A stretch of DNA of 64,000 nucleotides from Gp6-AA40 sp036802945 (GTDB lineage: Bacteria; Acidobacteriota; Vicinamibacteria; Vicinamibacterales; UBA2999), in assembly GCA_036802945.1 (NCBI GenBank), contig DAIRVG010000002.1, positions 1-64,000 on the forward strand, given 5' to 3'. Position 1 is the first letter of the stretch. Every line of letters begins with the position of its first letter. Of the stretch, positions 35,983 through 46,200 are shown in pieces. The notes below the pieces were generated by a model. It was given only the letters and a program-made list of their open reading frames with translations, did not search any database and had not been told where the DNA came from. The position numbers and the translations under genes were made by a program.

Positions 35983-36098
35983 TCGCATAACGTTTCGACC
36001 GACCGCCGCCTGGAGAGGCACGCTGGCGCGACCATGACGTCGCAGCGCCGACGGCTGCTTGCGAAGACCGCGTCATCGAAAGCCCGCCGGCCTGACAC

Positions 36099-37706
36099 TC
36101 ACGCGAGGTACTTCACAATCATGGCGGTCACGTCGTCGTTCTGCACCGCGCCCTGCGTGAACTGCCGAACGGCGCCAAGCAGGGTCTGGAGCAGAGCATC
36201 GGTCGATTCGGAACCGGTCGATTCGATCACGGCTTGGATGCGGGCTTCACCGAATTCCTCCCCCGAGGCGCTGAGCGCCTCCGAGACGCCATCGCTGAAC
36301 ACCGTTAGCAGGTCGCCCTTCGCAAGCTGCACCGTCTCCTGATCGTAGAGGGCGTGTGGAAACAGGCCGACGATCATGCCGCCGGTTTCGAGCCTGCGCA
36401 CAGTCCCGCCGGACAGAAGGAGCGGTGGATTGTGTCCGGCGTTGCAGTACGTCAGTCGACCGTCGGGCGTGATGACGCCGAAGAAGATCGTTGCGAAACG
36501 CGACTCGACGCCGCGCGCGATCAGCGCACGGTTCACGCGCCGCAGAGTTTCGCTTGGATCGACGAGCGCGAACGCCTGCGCGGCGAAGATTCCCTGCAGC
36601 ACGGCGGTGAGCAGCGCGGCCGGCGGACCTTTACCTGATACGTCGCCCAACGCAAAGCCGAAGCTGCCGTCGGGCAGGTCGAGATACTCGAAGAAATCAC
36701 CGCCAATCGCGCGGCAGGGTATGGACGCGCCCATCGCCTCGCCGAATCCAACGCTCTTTCGCGATTGCGGCAGGAGCGACTGCTGGATCTGAGACGCGAT
36801 GCGCAGTTCTTCGTCCATGCGCGCTTTCTCGCTCGCCTCGCGGTACAGGCGCGCGTTCTCGATGGCGACGGCCGCTTCTGCGGCGAGCGTCTCCAGCGCC
36901 GTGCGGGCGGTTTCGGACAGCAACGTGCCCTTTTCCCGACTGTCGAGATACAGGACGCCGATCGCCCTCGGGTCGGCGGCCGCCTGCGGCGTGTCGACGT
37001 AGTGCACGAGGCGCAAGGGCACGCACATCACATGGCGGATGCCGAGTGCGACCGTACCGCCGTGAGCCTGGGCGAGATCGCCGTCCCGAAGATCCGCGAC
37101 GATACGCGGCTGGCCGCTCGCGAAGACCTGCTCGGGAATCTTCCGGCTCGTCTCGAACCGCGAGCCCGACAGTGAGACCTTGCCTTGCAGCCGAGCGAGC
37201 TTCAACTCGAGTTCGCCCGCCTGGTTGGCGAGCATGATGAAGCCGCGCTCGGCGCCTGTGACGGCAATCGCCGCGTCCATGACGAGCAACAGCACTTCGT
37301 CAAGCACCCGCGAGCTTCCAAGCGCGCGGAGCGCATCGAGCAGCGCGGCGACCTGCCGAAACCCGCCGGCGACCACCGGGCCCATGCTTATTTCGTTGGA
37401 CGCTGGGTCCCCCAGCAGGAAGACGAGCTCCGCGCCGGCGGTCTGCCCGACGCGGATCCGGTCGCCGTGGGAGAGCGGCCGCTCGGTGATGTCCGCGCCG
37501 TTCACCATCGTCCCGCTGCGCGAGCCGCGATCGCGAAGGACGTAGCGTCCATCGACATGGACTATCTCGGCGTGTTCCCGCGAGACGTCGGTGCCGGTCA
37601 GATGCAGATCATTGGACGATCGCCGTCCGATGGAGAACGACGGTTTGTCGATGACGACAACACGGTGACCGAGCAAATCGGTCACCTCGAGCCGAGGGTC
37701 CGGCAT
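36099..37706 (-). CDS. RsbU-like PP2C phosphatase with FHA and GAF domains
   Basis: 535 residues. An FHA domain (about 1-100, FSIGRRSSNDLHL and SREHAEIVHVDG) should bind phosphothreonine. A GAF domain (about 130-295) is probably a ligand or redox sensor. The C-terminal SpoIIE/PP2C phosphatase shows GGDFF, GDVSGKGPPAAL and VFSDGVSEA, with the metal-binding Asp residues intact. In partner switching it dephosphorylates the STAS antagonist and so frees the sigma factor or other target. The anti-sigma kinase is immediately upstream on the same strand and the antagonist is divergent. The FHA domain suggests input from Ser/Thr kinases. Confidence 0.92.
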   Translation of the reverse strand: MPDPRLEVTDLLGHRVVVIDKPSFSIGRRSSNDLHLTGTDVSREHAEIVHVDGRYVLRDRGSRSGTMVNGADITERPLSHGDRIRVGQTAGAELVFLLGDPASNEISMGPVVAGGFRQVAALLDALRALGSSRVLDEVLLLVMDAAIAVTGAERGFIMLANQAGELELKLARLQGKVSLSGSRFETSRKIPEQVFASGQPRIVADLRDGDLAQAHGGTVALGIRHVMCVPLRLVHYVDTPQAAADPRAIGVLYLDSREKGTLLSETARTALETLAAEAAVAIENARLYREASEKARMDEELRIASQIQQSLLPQSRKSVGFGEAMGASIPCRAIGGDFFEYLDLPDGSFGFALGDVSGKGPPAALLTAVLQGIFAAQAFALVDPSETLRRVNRALIARGVESRFATIFFGVITPDGRLTYCNAGHNPPLLLSGGTVRRLETGGMIVGLFPHALYDQETVQLAKGDLLTVFSDGVSEALSASGEEFGEARIQAVIESTGSESTDALLQTLLGAVRQFTQGAVQNDDVTAMIVKYLA

Positions 37707-37735
37707 GGAGTAGTGGAGAAATTGTAAACGGCGGC

Positions 37736-38179
37736 TCAGCCCGCCGGTATCGTGCGGTTGATCGCCTTGACGAGCACGATTTCCGTCCCTCCTGAGGGAA
37801 GGGCGTGCACCTGGACGTCGTCCATGAACGTGCGTATCAGGAAGATCCCGCGTCCGCTCGTCCCCGAGAGATTTTCAGGCGCCAGTGGGTCCACGAGTCT
37901 GCTCATGTCGAACCCGTTCCCTTCATCGCGTACGCGGACAACCACTCGGGGCCGCGCCGGGTCGACGGGGACGGCGTATTCGACTCGAACGCGCTTGTGA
38001 TGGTCGCAATGGTTGCCGTGCTTCATGGCGTTGACGGCAGCTTCGCGGACGGCGACCCCGAGGCAATGCACCCCGTCCTCGTCGAGGCCCGCCATCTGTC
38101 CAAACTGCTCGCTGACCTGGTCGACCAGCCTCAGCATCTCGAATGTGCTTGAAATGTCGAGGAGGACGCTCTTGCCCAT
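37736..38179 (-). CDS. RsbW-like anti-sigma serine kinase
   Basis: 147 residues from ATG 38179; the frame is open to 38251 and a GTG near 38221 is possible. It has a GHKL-type ATPase fold: N box EAAVNAMKHGN, G1 box VRDEGNGFDM, and G2 box GTSGRGIFLI. In the standard model it binds and blocks a sigma factor, and phosphorylates the STAS antagonist. It lies 29 bases before the phosphatase gene and diverges from the antagonist gene. No sigma factor is in the window. Confidence 0.9.
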   Translation of the reverse strand: MGKSVLLDISSTFEMLRLVDQVSEQFGQMAGLDEDGVHCLGVAVREAAVNAMKHGNHCDHHKRVRVEYAVPVDPARPRVVVRVRDEGNGFDMSRLVDPLAPENLSGTSGRGIFLIRTFMDDVQVHALPSGGTEIVLVKAINRTIPAG

Positions 38180-38236
38180 GTCTGACGTGGACCCGCCACG
38201 TTCAGTCAACACTCGCACATCATAACTGACTCTCGA

Positions 38237-38242
38237 TATAAT
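38237..38242 (+). promoter_or_regulatory. Putative -10 box upstream of the STAS antagonist
   Basis: A perfect TATAAT lies 54 bases before the antagonist ATG. The matching -35 position (CGCACA) is poor, so an activator or different sigma factor may be needed. Confidence 0.45.
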
Positions 38243-38295
38243 CCGCGCCACTGTCTACGGTCGGTAACAGCGGGGCGTCAGTTGAGGAGGGTGTG

Positions 38296-38646
38296 ATGGT
38301 CATCGAACAGCGGACGGTCGGGGACGTGACGGTGCTGGACTTGAGTGGAAAGCTAGCGCTTGGCGACGGCGACGGATTGCTCAAGGACAAGGTGAACAGC
38401 CTCGTGCATCAAGGCTTGAAGGAGATCGCGCTGAATCTCGGCGGGTTATCCTACATGGACAGCGCCGGTCTCGGCGAGCTGATCTCGGTGCACAGCACGG
38501 CGACGAGGGCTGGAGGCCACATCAAGATCTTCAACCTCACCAAACGCGTCTCTGATCTGCTCGCCATCACGAAGGTGCTTACCGTGTTCGACGTGTTCGA
38601 ATCGGAGCAGGAGACGCTCAACAGCTTCCCATCGACCGCCAGATAG
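38296..38646 (+). CDS. STAS-domain anti-sigma antagonist (RsbV-like)
   Basis: 116 residues from ATG 38296 behind GAGGAGG; a GTG three bases upstream is the alternative. The STAS signature is YMDSAGLGEL with the phosphorylatable Ser56. When phosphorylated by the kinase it cannot bind it; when dephosphorylated by the phosphatase it releases the target. All three parts of the switch are in one locus: phosphatase and kinase on one strand and antagonist on the other. Confidence 0.92.
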   Translation: MVIEQRTVGDVTVLDLSGKLALGDGDGLLKDKVNSLVHQGLKEIALNLGGLSYMDSAGLGELISVHSTATRAGGHIKIFNLTKRVSDLLAITKVLTVFDVFESEQETLNSFPSTAR

Positions 38647-38668
38647 CGCACCTCATTCGAGTTCGCGT

Positions 38669-38706
38669 CCCGACGAATTCCCGAGAGCCCGACGAATTCC
38701 CGAGAG
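38669..38706 (+). repeat. Perfect 19-bp tandem duplication
   Basis: CCCGACGAATTCCCGAGAG occurs twice in direct tandem (38669-38687 and 38688-38706), beginning 22 bases after the STAS stop. This looks like a recent slippage or repair duplication. No coding role is seen. Confidence 0.9.
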
Positions 38707-38936
38707 TTCGGCGACATTCAGAACGCCATCGCCGCGATGCGTCGTGCCCAGGGATCACGCCGTTTTTGTCCGATCGCATTCCGGCCACACATTTGTGTCT
38801 GATGCCCGCGGCCCCATCGCGCTCGGAGGGCCTGACTAAGTAGCTTCGGTGCAGCGGGATGGCGCGATCGACGTCCTGGAACGTCGGGGAACAATTGTTG
38901 CTAGCTCTTGCATTACCTCGGAGGCACCCCCACTCA

Positions 38937-39941
38937 ATGGCAGGACTCGAACTGCAGGCGGTCGTCGACTACCTGCACACCAAGTATCAGGGCATCACCG
39001 ACGGCGAGGTCGCCAGCTACATTCCGGAACTGCGGACGGCCAACCCGGACGACTTCGGAATCTGTCTCATGACGACGGACGGCCGGATCTTTGAGGCCGG
39101 CGATTGCAGCCGTCCGTTCACCATCCAGTCGATCTCCAAACCCTTCACGTTCGGCATGGCCATCGAGGAGCTTGGACACGACACTGTCTGCCAGCACGTC
39201 GGTGTGGAACCGAGTGGCGATGTCTTCAATGCGATCGAGCTGCAGAACGGGACGAACCGGCCCTTCAATCCGATGATAAACACGGGCGCGATTACGGTGA
39301 CGGCGCTCATGCACGCCCGCCATGGTGACCGGACGCTTGACCACCTGCTAGCCCGGTTCAGCGCCATTGCAGGACGACAGCTCCGAATTGACGCGAATGT
39401 GTACGAGTCCGAGCGACGGACTGGCCATCGCAATCGCGCCATTGCCCATCTCCTCTTGAACTTCGGTCTCGTGCACCATGAGGCGGAGGCCGCCCTCGAT
39501 CTCTACTTCCGTCAGTGCTCGATCCTCGTCACCTGTCGCGATCTGGCGGTCATGGCCGCGACCCTGTCGAACATGGGGCGCAATCCGCTGACCGGCGAAG
39601 TGGCCTTCGACGTCGGGTGTGTCAAGGACATCCTGTCGATCATGTTCACCTGCGGGATGTACGACTACTCCGGGCAATGGGCGTACCGCGTCGGCGTTCC
39701 TGCAAAAAGCGGCGTCGGCGGTGGCGTGATGGCAGTGGTCAACCGCCAGCTGGGGATCGCGGTCTACTCACCACCGCTGGATAAGCACGGAAACAGCCGG
39801 CGGGGCATCGAAGTATGCGTCGAGCTCGCGTCGCGGCTTGGCCTCCATGTGTTCGATTGTTTGAACGCTGGCTCGCGCTTCCTCGATGCGATCCTGGAGA
39901 AAGCCGCCGAGGGAGATGGGCTGGAGAGGGTTGCCGATTGA
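38937..39941 (+). CDS. glsA: Glutaminase
   Basis: 334 residues of the serine-dependent glutaminase family, hydrolysing L-glutamine to glutamate and ammonia in the cytoplasm. The beta-lactamase-like SxxK motif is QSISKPF (Ser65-Lys68). Other conserved parts are FNPMINTGAI, a YESE stretch near residue 150, and PAKSGVGGGVMAV with a catalytic-type Ser. ATG 38937 is chosen from family length (about 300-330); the frame is open 26 codons upstream. A GGAGG lies a little far upstream. It stands alone between the Rsb locus and the protease gene. Confidence 0.95.
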   Translation: MAGLELQAVVDYLHTKYQGITDGEVASYIPELRTANPDDFGICLMTTDGRIFEAGDCSRPFTIQSISKPFTFGMAIEELGHDTVCQHVGVEPSGDVFNAIELQNGTNRPFNPMINTGAITVTALMHARHGDRTLDHLLARFSAIAGRQLRIDANVYESERRTGHRNRAIAHLLLNFGLVHHEAEAALDLYFRQCSILVTCRDLAVMAATLSNMGRNPLTGEVAFDVGCVKDILSIMFTCGMYDYSGQWAYRVGVPAKSGVGGGVMAVVNRQLGIAVYSPPLDKHGNSRRGIEVCVELASRLGLHVFDCLNAGSRFLDAILEKAAEGDGLERVAD

Positions 39942-40195
39942 CATGGAATCGCCGCTGCCTGCCTTGCGGCCGGGGGTGGACACGGCGGCCCGGAGAGCCC
40001 TCTATGGGCGCTGCGCACGCGCGCCAGGAAAGTCTGCGTTCTGGATGAATATCTGAACGATTCCAATTACACGAAAATGCCCTTGCCGTCTCAGCCTTTC
40101 GCTGACAAGATGCCCGTCTGTACAAATGAACGGTCACAAGAAGACTCTATTGTTCGGTGACGTGCGGGATGTCAACGGCGAAGGTGAACCTTGCG

Positions 40196-43147
40196 ATGAG
40201 ACAGTTAAGAAGGTGGGCTGCGCTTTGTTCTCTCGGTTTCGTTTTGCTGTTCACGCAGCCCGGGCAGGGAGCAACCGCCACGGATCCCTTCACGTTCTTC
40301 ACGAACATTGTCCTCACCGGTGATTACATCGTCTCTGGAGGACCGACGGGTGCAAGCCAAGGCGGTTTTGCACAGACCACGTTCGCGGTTAGCGGGGTGC
40401 CCGCGGGTGCAACCGCCGTGGCCGCTTACCTCTACTGGGGCGCGGTGGTGGCCAAGAGTGATCTCACGGCCGGCAAAGACGCGTTCTTCAGGGCTGGCGG
40501 GGATACGACAGACCACGATATTAGATCCCTCACGAGAATCATCAATCCAAGCGGAACCTCGCCGTGCTCGAGCGGCGGCGGCGCCACGGGCGGCGGGAGT
40601 CCTGCCCACCAGTTCGTAATGCACAGCGCGGATGTGCTCCGGTTCTTGAAGATTGGCGATGACGGAAGGTTCATCCTCAACAACGGGTACGTGGTAACGC
40701 TCCGAGATGACGGCGGCAACGCTATCCGTCCGCTTGGCGCCAGTCTCCTCCTTGTTTTCCGCAATGTCGCCGAGCCGTCTCTCTCAGCGACCGCAATCTA
40801 CGAGGGCGGCGTCCAGTTCGCCCAGGGCACCGATCTGATAACCCAGACGCTAGGGGGGATCACGCAGGCTTCCAGCGTGAATCCAAAGGGCAAGCTGAGC
40901 ATGATTTTTGGCGACGGCCAGCCAAATTTTTCCGAAAACCTGCGGCTGAACGGGCAACTCCACGTCAATCCCTTTTTCAAAGGATGGGACAATCCGACGT
41001 ATACAACGGAGGCTGGAGACTTCTCACTGCCCGCAGACGCCACTTCGGCAACGGTCACGATCGATCGCGAGGGCTTTTCAAATTTCGACTGTCTGTCCGG
41101 CGGCGTGTTCATCTTCAAAGCAAGCCTCGACGACGGCGATAACGACGGCCTGCCGGACCCTGTGGAGGACAGCAGCACCGATCCAACGACACTCCAGCCC
41201 TGGGCGCTTCCGAATGGCGAGGCGTTGCCGGACATCCACGCGATGTGTTCAACCCCTTCCAGGCTGACGTGCTCAACCGCCCCGGACCTTTTCGTCGAAG
41301 TCGGGGCGATGTTCACTCACGGCCCTACGACTACTCCAGGCCCTCCGGCGATTTACGGATCCGGCGAGAGCGCCGTCACGGATGACGACGGACACGATCA
41401 TACGCCCCCGCCAACGGTCTTCAGGAGAGTGGGCGACGCATTTTCCGCTCAGGGGATCAAGGTGCACTTCGACGTCGGAGACGTCGGAACAGGTTTCGGA
41501 CAATATCCGTCGGGCACGGTTGCCGAACCGTACCTGATCCGCGACACACTTACGAAGGACCTGGCGCGCGGCGGTGAGCGCATTGAGGAAAAGCGATGTG
41601 TTCCGACAGCCACTTTGACGTGCCAGTTTCCAGACTATCCGGGCACGGTGAGCTTCGATTTCGGCGCCGCCATGTTGAGAGATGCGCCAGTTAACGCCGA
41701 CGGCACAGAGTTCCTCAGTTGGGGCGAAGAATACAGGTGTCGAACGGGTGAAACGGCGAACTGCAGGAGACGATTCGATCCCGGGAGGAACGGTTTTTTC
41801 CACTGGGGGCTATATGCCCACCGGCGCGCCAAGCCGAAATCCTCCGACCCGACGGACCCGGACTTCCATGTGCCAGGAAGCAGCTCGGGCGCCGCTCACC
41901 TGCCCGGTGATCTCTACATGGTGACGCTCGGGGGCTGGGGAAACGGGTTTGTCGGACCGGAGGACGTCGTGGCCTACACCACTGCGCACGAACTGGGTCA
42001 CAACCTCTACCGTGGACATCGCGGAGATCCGTTCACCGGGCTCGAATTCAACTGCAACACGCAGTATCTGAGCGTGATGAATTGGATGCACCAAGTCGAG
42101 GGGTTGCTGGACGCGAATGGTGTTCCGCAACTCGATTTCTCCGGACAAGCGTTACCAGATTTCAACGAAAGTAGCCTGCCCCGAGGTCTGGGCCCTCTGC
42201 CCGGTCAGGTGACCCCGTACCGTGCCAGCTGGTACGCGCCGAGAGCGGGTGTTCACCAAAGTCTCGAAACGACCGCGGCGAAAAGACACTGTGATGGCTC
42301 GCCATTGACCCAGGCCGAGAAGGACGAGAACGACGCCGGTCGTGGCTTTGTCCGCGTCAACGGGACCGGTGTCACACCCCCAATCGACTGGAATGGGGAC
42401 CTGATTGTGAATGACTTCCCGTTGAAGGCGCAGGACGTCACGTTCAATGGGCCGGAACGGATGGACGGCCCGCCTTATGGCGCCTTGAACGTCTTGAGTG
42501 CGGCTGCGGACTGGCCGGTGATCAAGAGCATCGGCCTGCGCCAGGTCGGCAGCGGGCGTAGCATGGCGTTATTCTCCTTTGGATTTGATCCAGGAGGGGG
42601 ATTTGATCCAGGGGGTGGATTTGATCCGGGAGGGGGATTCGATCCAGGAGGCGGATTTGACCCAGGGGGCGGATTTGATCCGGGAGGGGGATTCGATCCA
42701 GGAGGCGGATTTGACCCAGGAGGTGGATTTGACCCGGGAGGCGGATTTGACCCAGGAGGGGGCATCGACCAGACCCTCGAGGAAGCGTTGTCTGTGCCTC
42801 ATCCTCCGCATACATTCAAGGCGGCGGTGGGGCCGGCGCCGAGACGTAACGGGTCCGTCGTCAACCTGAGCTGGAAGAAGCCGATTGGCGACGTCGTGAG
42901 GTACCGCGTCTATCGCGTCGATGGACCCACGGTAAACGCCACTACGTTCTCGAAGAAAGTGTTGGTGGCGCAAGTGACATCGGTGCCTCCGTCGCCTTTG
43001 CCGGCAACGACTGCGGTTGACGACAAAGTAACCAGGGGGAAGACCTACACGTATTTCGCGACCGCGCGGTCGGTCGACAACAGCGAGACACCGTCCACGT
43101 TTAACGAGAGCGGGATGTCCAACTTCGGCACCGTGACGATTCCGTAA
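40196..43147 (+). CDS. Secreted metzincin-like metalloprotease with FDPGGG repeats and Fn3-like domain
   Basis: 983 residues from ATG 40196 with a signal peptide (cleavage after GQGA, about residue 26). Residues 27-300 are a beta-rich domain. The zinc site HELGHNLYRGH (H598, E599, H602, H608) follows the metzincin spacing but has Tyr where Gly is usual at position 8. A Met-turn SVMNW at Met628 supports the assignment. Residues 796-855 are ten hexapeptide repeats of GFDPGG type. The last ~110 residues look like a fibronectin III domain (RYRVYRVDG, YTYFATARSVD). It is probably an exported peptidase whose domains are joined by the flexible repeat. I know no described family with this whole layout. 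Confidence 0.83.
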   Translation: MRQLRRWAALCSLGFVLLFTQPGQGATATDPFTFFTNIVLTGDYIVSGGPTGASQGGFAQTTFAVSGVPAGATAVAAYLYWGAVVAKSDLTAGKDAFFRAGGDTTDHDIRSLTRIINPSGTSPCSSGGGATGGGSPAHQFVMHSADVLRFLKIGDDGRFILNNGYVVTLRDDGGNAIRPLGASLLLVFRNVAEPSLSATAIYEGGVQFAQGTDLITQTLGGITQASSVNPKGKLSMIFGDGQPNFSENLRLNGQLHVNPFFKGWDNPTYTTEAGDFSLPADATSATVTIDREGFSNFDCLSGGVFIFKASLDDGDNDGLPDPVEDSSTDPTTLQPWALPNGEALPDIHAMCSTPSRLTCSTAPDLFVEVGAMFTHGPTTTPGPPAIYGSGESAVTDDDGHDHTPPPTVFRRVGDAFSAQGIKVHFDVGDVGTGFGQYPSGTVAEPYLIRDTLTKDLARGGERIEEKRCVPTATLTCQFPDYPGTVSFDFGAAMLRDAPVNADGTEFLSWGEEYRCRTGETANCRRRFDPGRNGFFHWGLYAHRRAKPKSSDPTDPDFHVPGSSSGAAHLPGDLYMVTLGGWGNGFVGPEDVVAYTTAHELGHNLYRGHRGDPFTGLEFNCNTQYLSVMNWMHQVEGLLDANGVPQLDFSGQALPDFNESSLPRGLGPLPGQVTPYRASWYAPRAGVHQSLETTAAKRHCDGSPLTQAEKDENDAGRGFVRVNGTGVTPPIDWNGDLIVNDFPLKAQDVTFNGPERMDGPPYGALNVLSAAADWPVIKSIGLRQVGSGRSMALFSFGFDPGGGFDPGGGFDPGGGFDPGGGFDPGGGFDPGGGFDPGGGFDPGGGFDPGGGFDPGGGIDQTLEEALSVPHPPHTFKAAVGPAPRRNGSVVNLSWKKPIGDVVRYRVYRVDGPTVNATTFSKKVLVAQVTSVPPSPLPATTAVDDKVTRGKTYTYFATARSVDNSETPSTFNESGMSNFGTVTIP
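42581..42760 (+). repeat. Ten 18-bp tandem repeats coding for GFDPGG
   Basis: Ten units of 18 bases, in frame, lie inside the metalloprotease gene. Units differ only at third positions and one Gly codon. Units 3-5 and 6-8 are nearly the same 54-base block, showing a recent three-unit duplication. The unit number could vary between strains. Confidence 0.95.
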
Positions 43148-43233
43148 GACGCCGATGTTGTCCGGTGACGCGGGGGTCGGCCCTGATGACGACCCCCGCC
43201 GTCCGCTTCAACTCAAGCCGCTTTCGCGGCCGC

Positions 43234-46200
43234 TTACTGTCCCCCGACGCGGCGGCGAATGTCCGACAGGAGCGGGTCTTCCTTCGATGGCCCGCGGATA
43301 TTGAGATATTCGCGGTACGACTCTGCAAAGCCGTCGGTTTTCAATCCTTCCCGGGCGCGACCCTGGTAGTAGTAGACGGGAGGCAAATAGGCGTAGGTAG
43401 GCTCCTCGTCGATGAACAATGACAGCGCCTCGCCACGGCGCTTGATGCAGCGGTCGAACTCGGAATCGGCTTGCGCAAACTGCCCGGCGTCCAAATACGC
43501 CCGACCGAGATCGAAGTGGCCGATCCAAGTGTCTAGAAGGCCGTTCGCCTCAGTCAGGAGTTTAATCGCCTGGCGCGGATCCCCGTTTTTCAGGAAGACA
43601 TTCCCTTCCAGAATTTTCGCGTGCGCCTGAGGCTCGGTTTGGATCTCGGAGGCTAGTCCGGCGATCAGTGGTCTGGCCTGGGCGAGTTGATCCGCCTCGA
43701 CCAATACCCGTGCCGCCAGGAATCGGATTTTTACCGACTGGCTATTAAGCAGCGCCTTTTCGGCCGCTGAAACGGCTGCGCCTTTCTGTCCTCGCAGGAG
43801 ATGTGCATAGGCCAGCGAGGCGAACTTCGCGGCCGCTCTGTCTGCGTTCTTGGACGTCAAATCTGCGGCTGCGCCTTCACCAAGAACTCGTACGGCTTCG
43901 GAGAAACGGCCTTCATAGAGAGCCAGATCGCCGAGGCCGGACGACGCGAAGGAAGCACCCAGGCTGCCCAGCGAGTCGGCTTTTCCAAGTTCTTGATAGG
44001 TTTCACTGGCTTGAGATAATTGGTTCTGTCCCAGTTGGGCAAAGGCCAGGGGAAGCAGACCCAGAGGGCTCCCCAGCTCCTGCGCTGTCCGTGCCTCTCG
44101 TTCCCCAGTCTGGAAATCGCCCCCATAGGACTCGTACAGTCCGAGGTTGACGCGGAAAATCGCCCGCTTGGACACAATTTTTACGACTTCCCGCATCTCA
44201 TCCACGGCCGTGCGCATGTCTCGCAAATGTGTCGAACACAGGGCGAGGCGGTTGCGCGCGTACACGTCGGCCGAGTATCGGGCCACCAGATCCCCGTATT
44301 CCTTCACGCACTGCTCATAGTCGCCAGTCCCGATGTAGAGCATGCCGCGAGCGTTATAACGTTCGCGCTCCGTCATGCCGTCAAGATACCGGAGTGCTTC
44401 CTTGCTGTACGTCTCGGCGTCCTGCAGCTTGCCTAGATTCCGCGACATGGCGGCCATGCCCAGATAGCCAGCGCCGAATTTGGGATCCAGCTCCACCGCT
44501 TTCGAAAAGCTCTGTAACGCCGTATCGAATTTGTTGTTCGTCGAGGCTTCTAGCGCCGCCGCAAAGTGCCGTACCACCTCCAGAGAAGTGGTAGACAGGG
44601 TCTGCATGGCGAATAGTTGAGCGGAGTCTGACGTGTCGTCGCCGAGCGCCTTGCGGACCGTGGTCACCAGCTTCGTCGCCACACCCAGGACCTGGTCCTT
44701 GTTGGACGCCCTGCCGTTGGCCGTGGCGATCACGGTGCCCGCCACCGTCTGAGCCGCTTTGACCGAAATCGCGTACCCGTCGCCTTGACGCTCGATTGAA
44801 CCGGAGAGGACAACACCAAGACCCTGCTTCACCGCGATCTCACGCGCCGAGGTTTCATCCAGTTGCTCAGGGGGTCGCACGCCGAGCGTGCCGCTGATTC
44901 CGCTCCGGTCGAACGCGCTGATGAAGCTCGCGCCTTCCAGCGCACGCTTGAGCATCGGCTCCAGCGTGCGATCGAACGTCCGGTCGTTCGTGAGATTCTG
45001 AAAATCCGCGATTAACACCGATACCGGCGCGTGCGGTTCGGGAGGGATGGACTGTCGCGAGTACCACCACGTTCCCACGGAAACGGCGAGAAGCAGCGTG
45101 ACGACCGCGACCAGAAGCGGCAGACCCACGACGCGGCGTACCGGCAGCGGCTCGCCGTTCACGTCAAGCCGAGCGAGGTCGTCGGCAAGCTCAGTCGTCG
45201 TCTGGTATCGCTTGTTCGGATCCGGTTCGGCCGCTCGCGCGACCACGGCGGCCAGCGCTTCAGGAACGTCCGCAGCGAGAGATCTCAGCGGCGGGAGCAA
45301 TCCCTCCATTCGTGCATCCAGCTCGGCGACCGCGCTCTCAGCGTGCTCGGTCCGTCGCCTGCCGACCAGCAGGTCGTACAGAATGAGCCCCGTCGCGTAC
45401 ACATCCGCGCGCTGATCGACCGGCTCGCCTCGGGCTTGCTCCGGCGCCATGTACTCGACGGTACCCACGATCACGCCCGCCATGGTGGCTTCGGCGTGCC
45501 CGGCAATCGAGCGCCACGCGTTCGACGGCGTGCCGGTCAACGCGGGCATTGACAGACTCGATGATCCACCCGTCGAGCGCGCGATCCCGAAGTCCATGAT
45601 CAACGCATTACCCTCGGTGTCGATCATGATGTTGGCGGGTTTCAAGTCCCGGTGAACCACGCCTGCTGCGTGCGCGGCAATCAGCCCGGAAACAATCGAG
45701 CGAATGATGCGCAGTGCCTTGGGTACCGGCAACTTGCCAACTTGTTTGACGAGCGATGCCAGGTCGGTGCCCGCGATGTACGACATCGTGATGTACTTGA
45801 TGCCGCCGATCTCGCCAAGGTCGTGGATGCGTACGACGTTCTTGTGCGTCACCTGGCGCGCGAGAAGGAGCTCTCGCTTGAAACGGCGTTCGATCTCCTG
45901 CTCGGCAAGTGGATCGCGAAGGGCCTCCGGCCGGATCACCTTCAAGGCGACAATGACTTCAAGCTCCTGGTCCCACGCTTGGTATACCGCGCCCATCCCC
46001 CCTACGCCGAGCAGGCGGACGATCGTGTAGCGGCCAAAGTGCTGACCGATCGTCAGCGGACCGGGTTCGGTATCTGAACCATTCGCGGCGATCGGGACTT
46101 GCGCGCCCGTCGTGTTCGAGGTCGGAAACGTCGTAGGACCATCTTCGAGGCGATGGACGGCTCGTCGTGGCGTGAACGTGGTGACGTCGGGATCGGGACC

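Noticed and set aside
42581..42760. Regular 18-bp repeats that could be taken for a CRISPR array
   Set aside because: There are no spacers; the units are adjacent and code in frame for GFDPGG inside a protease gene.
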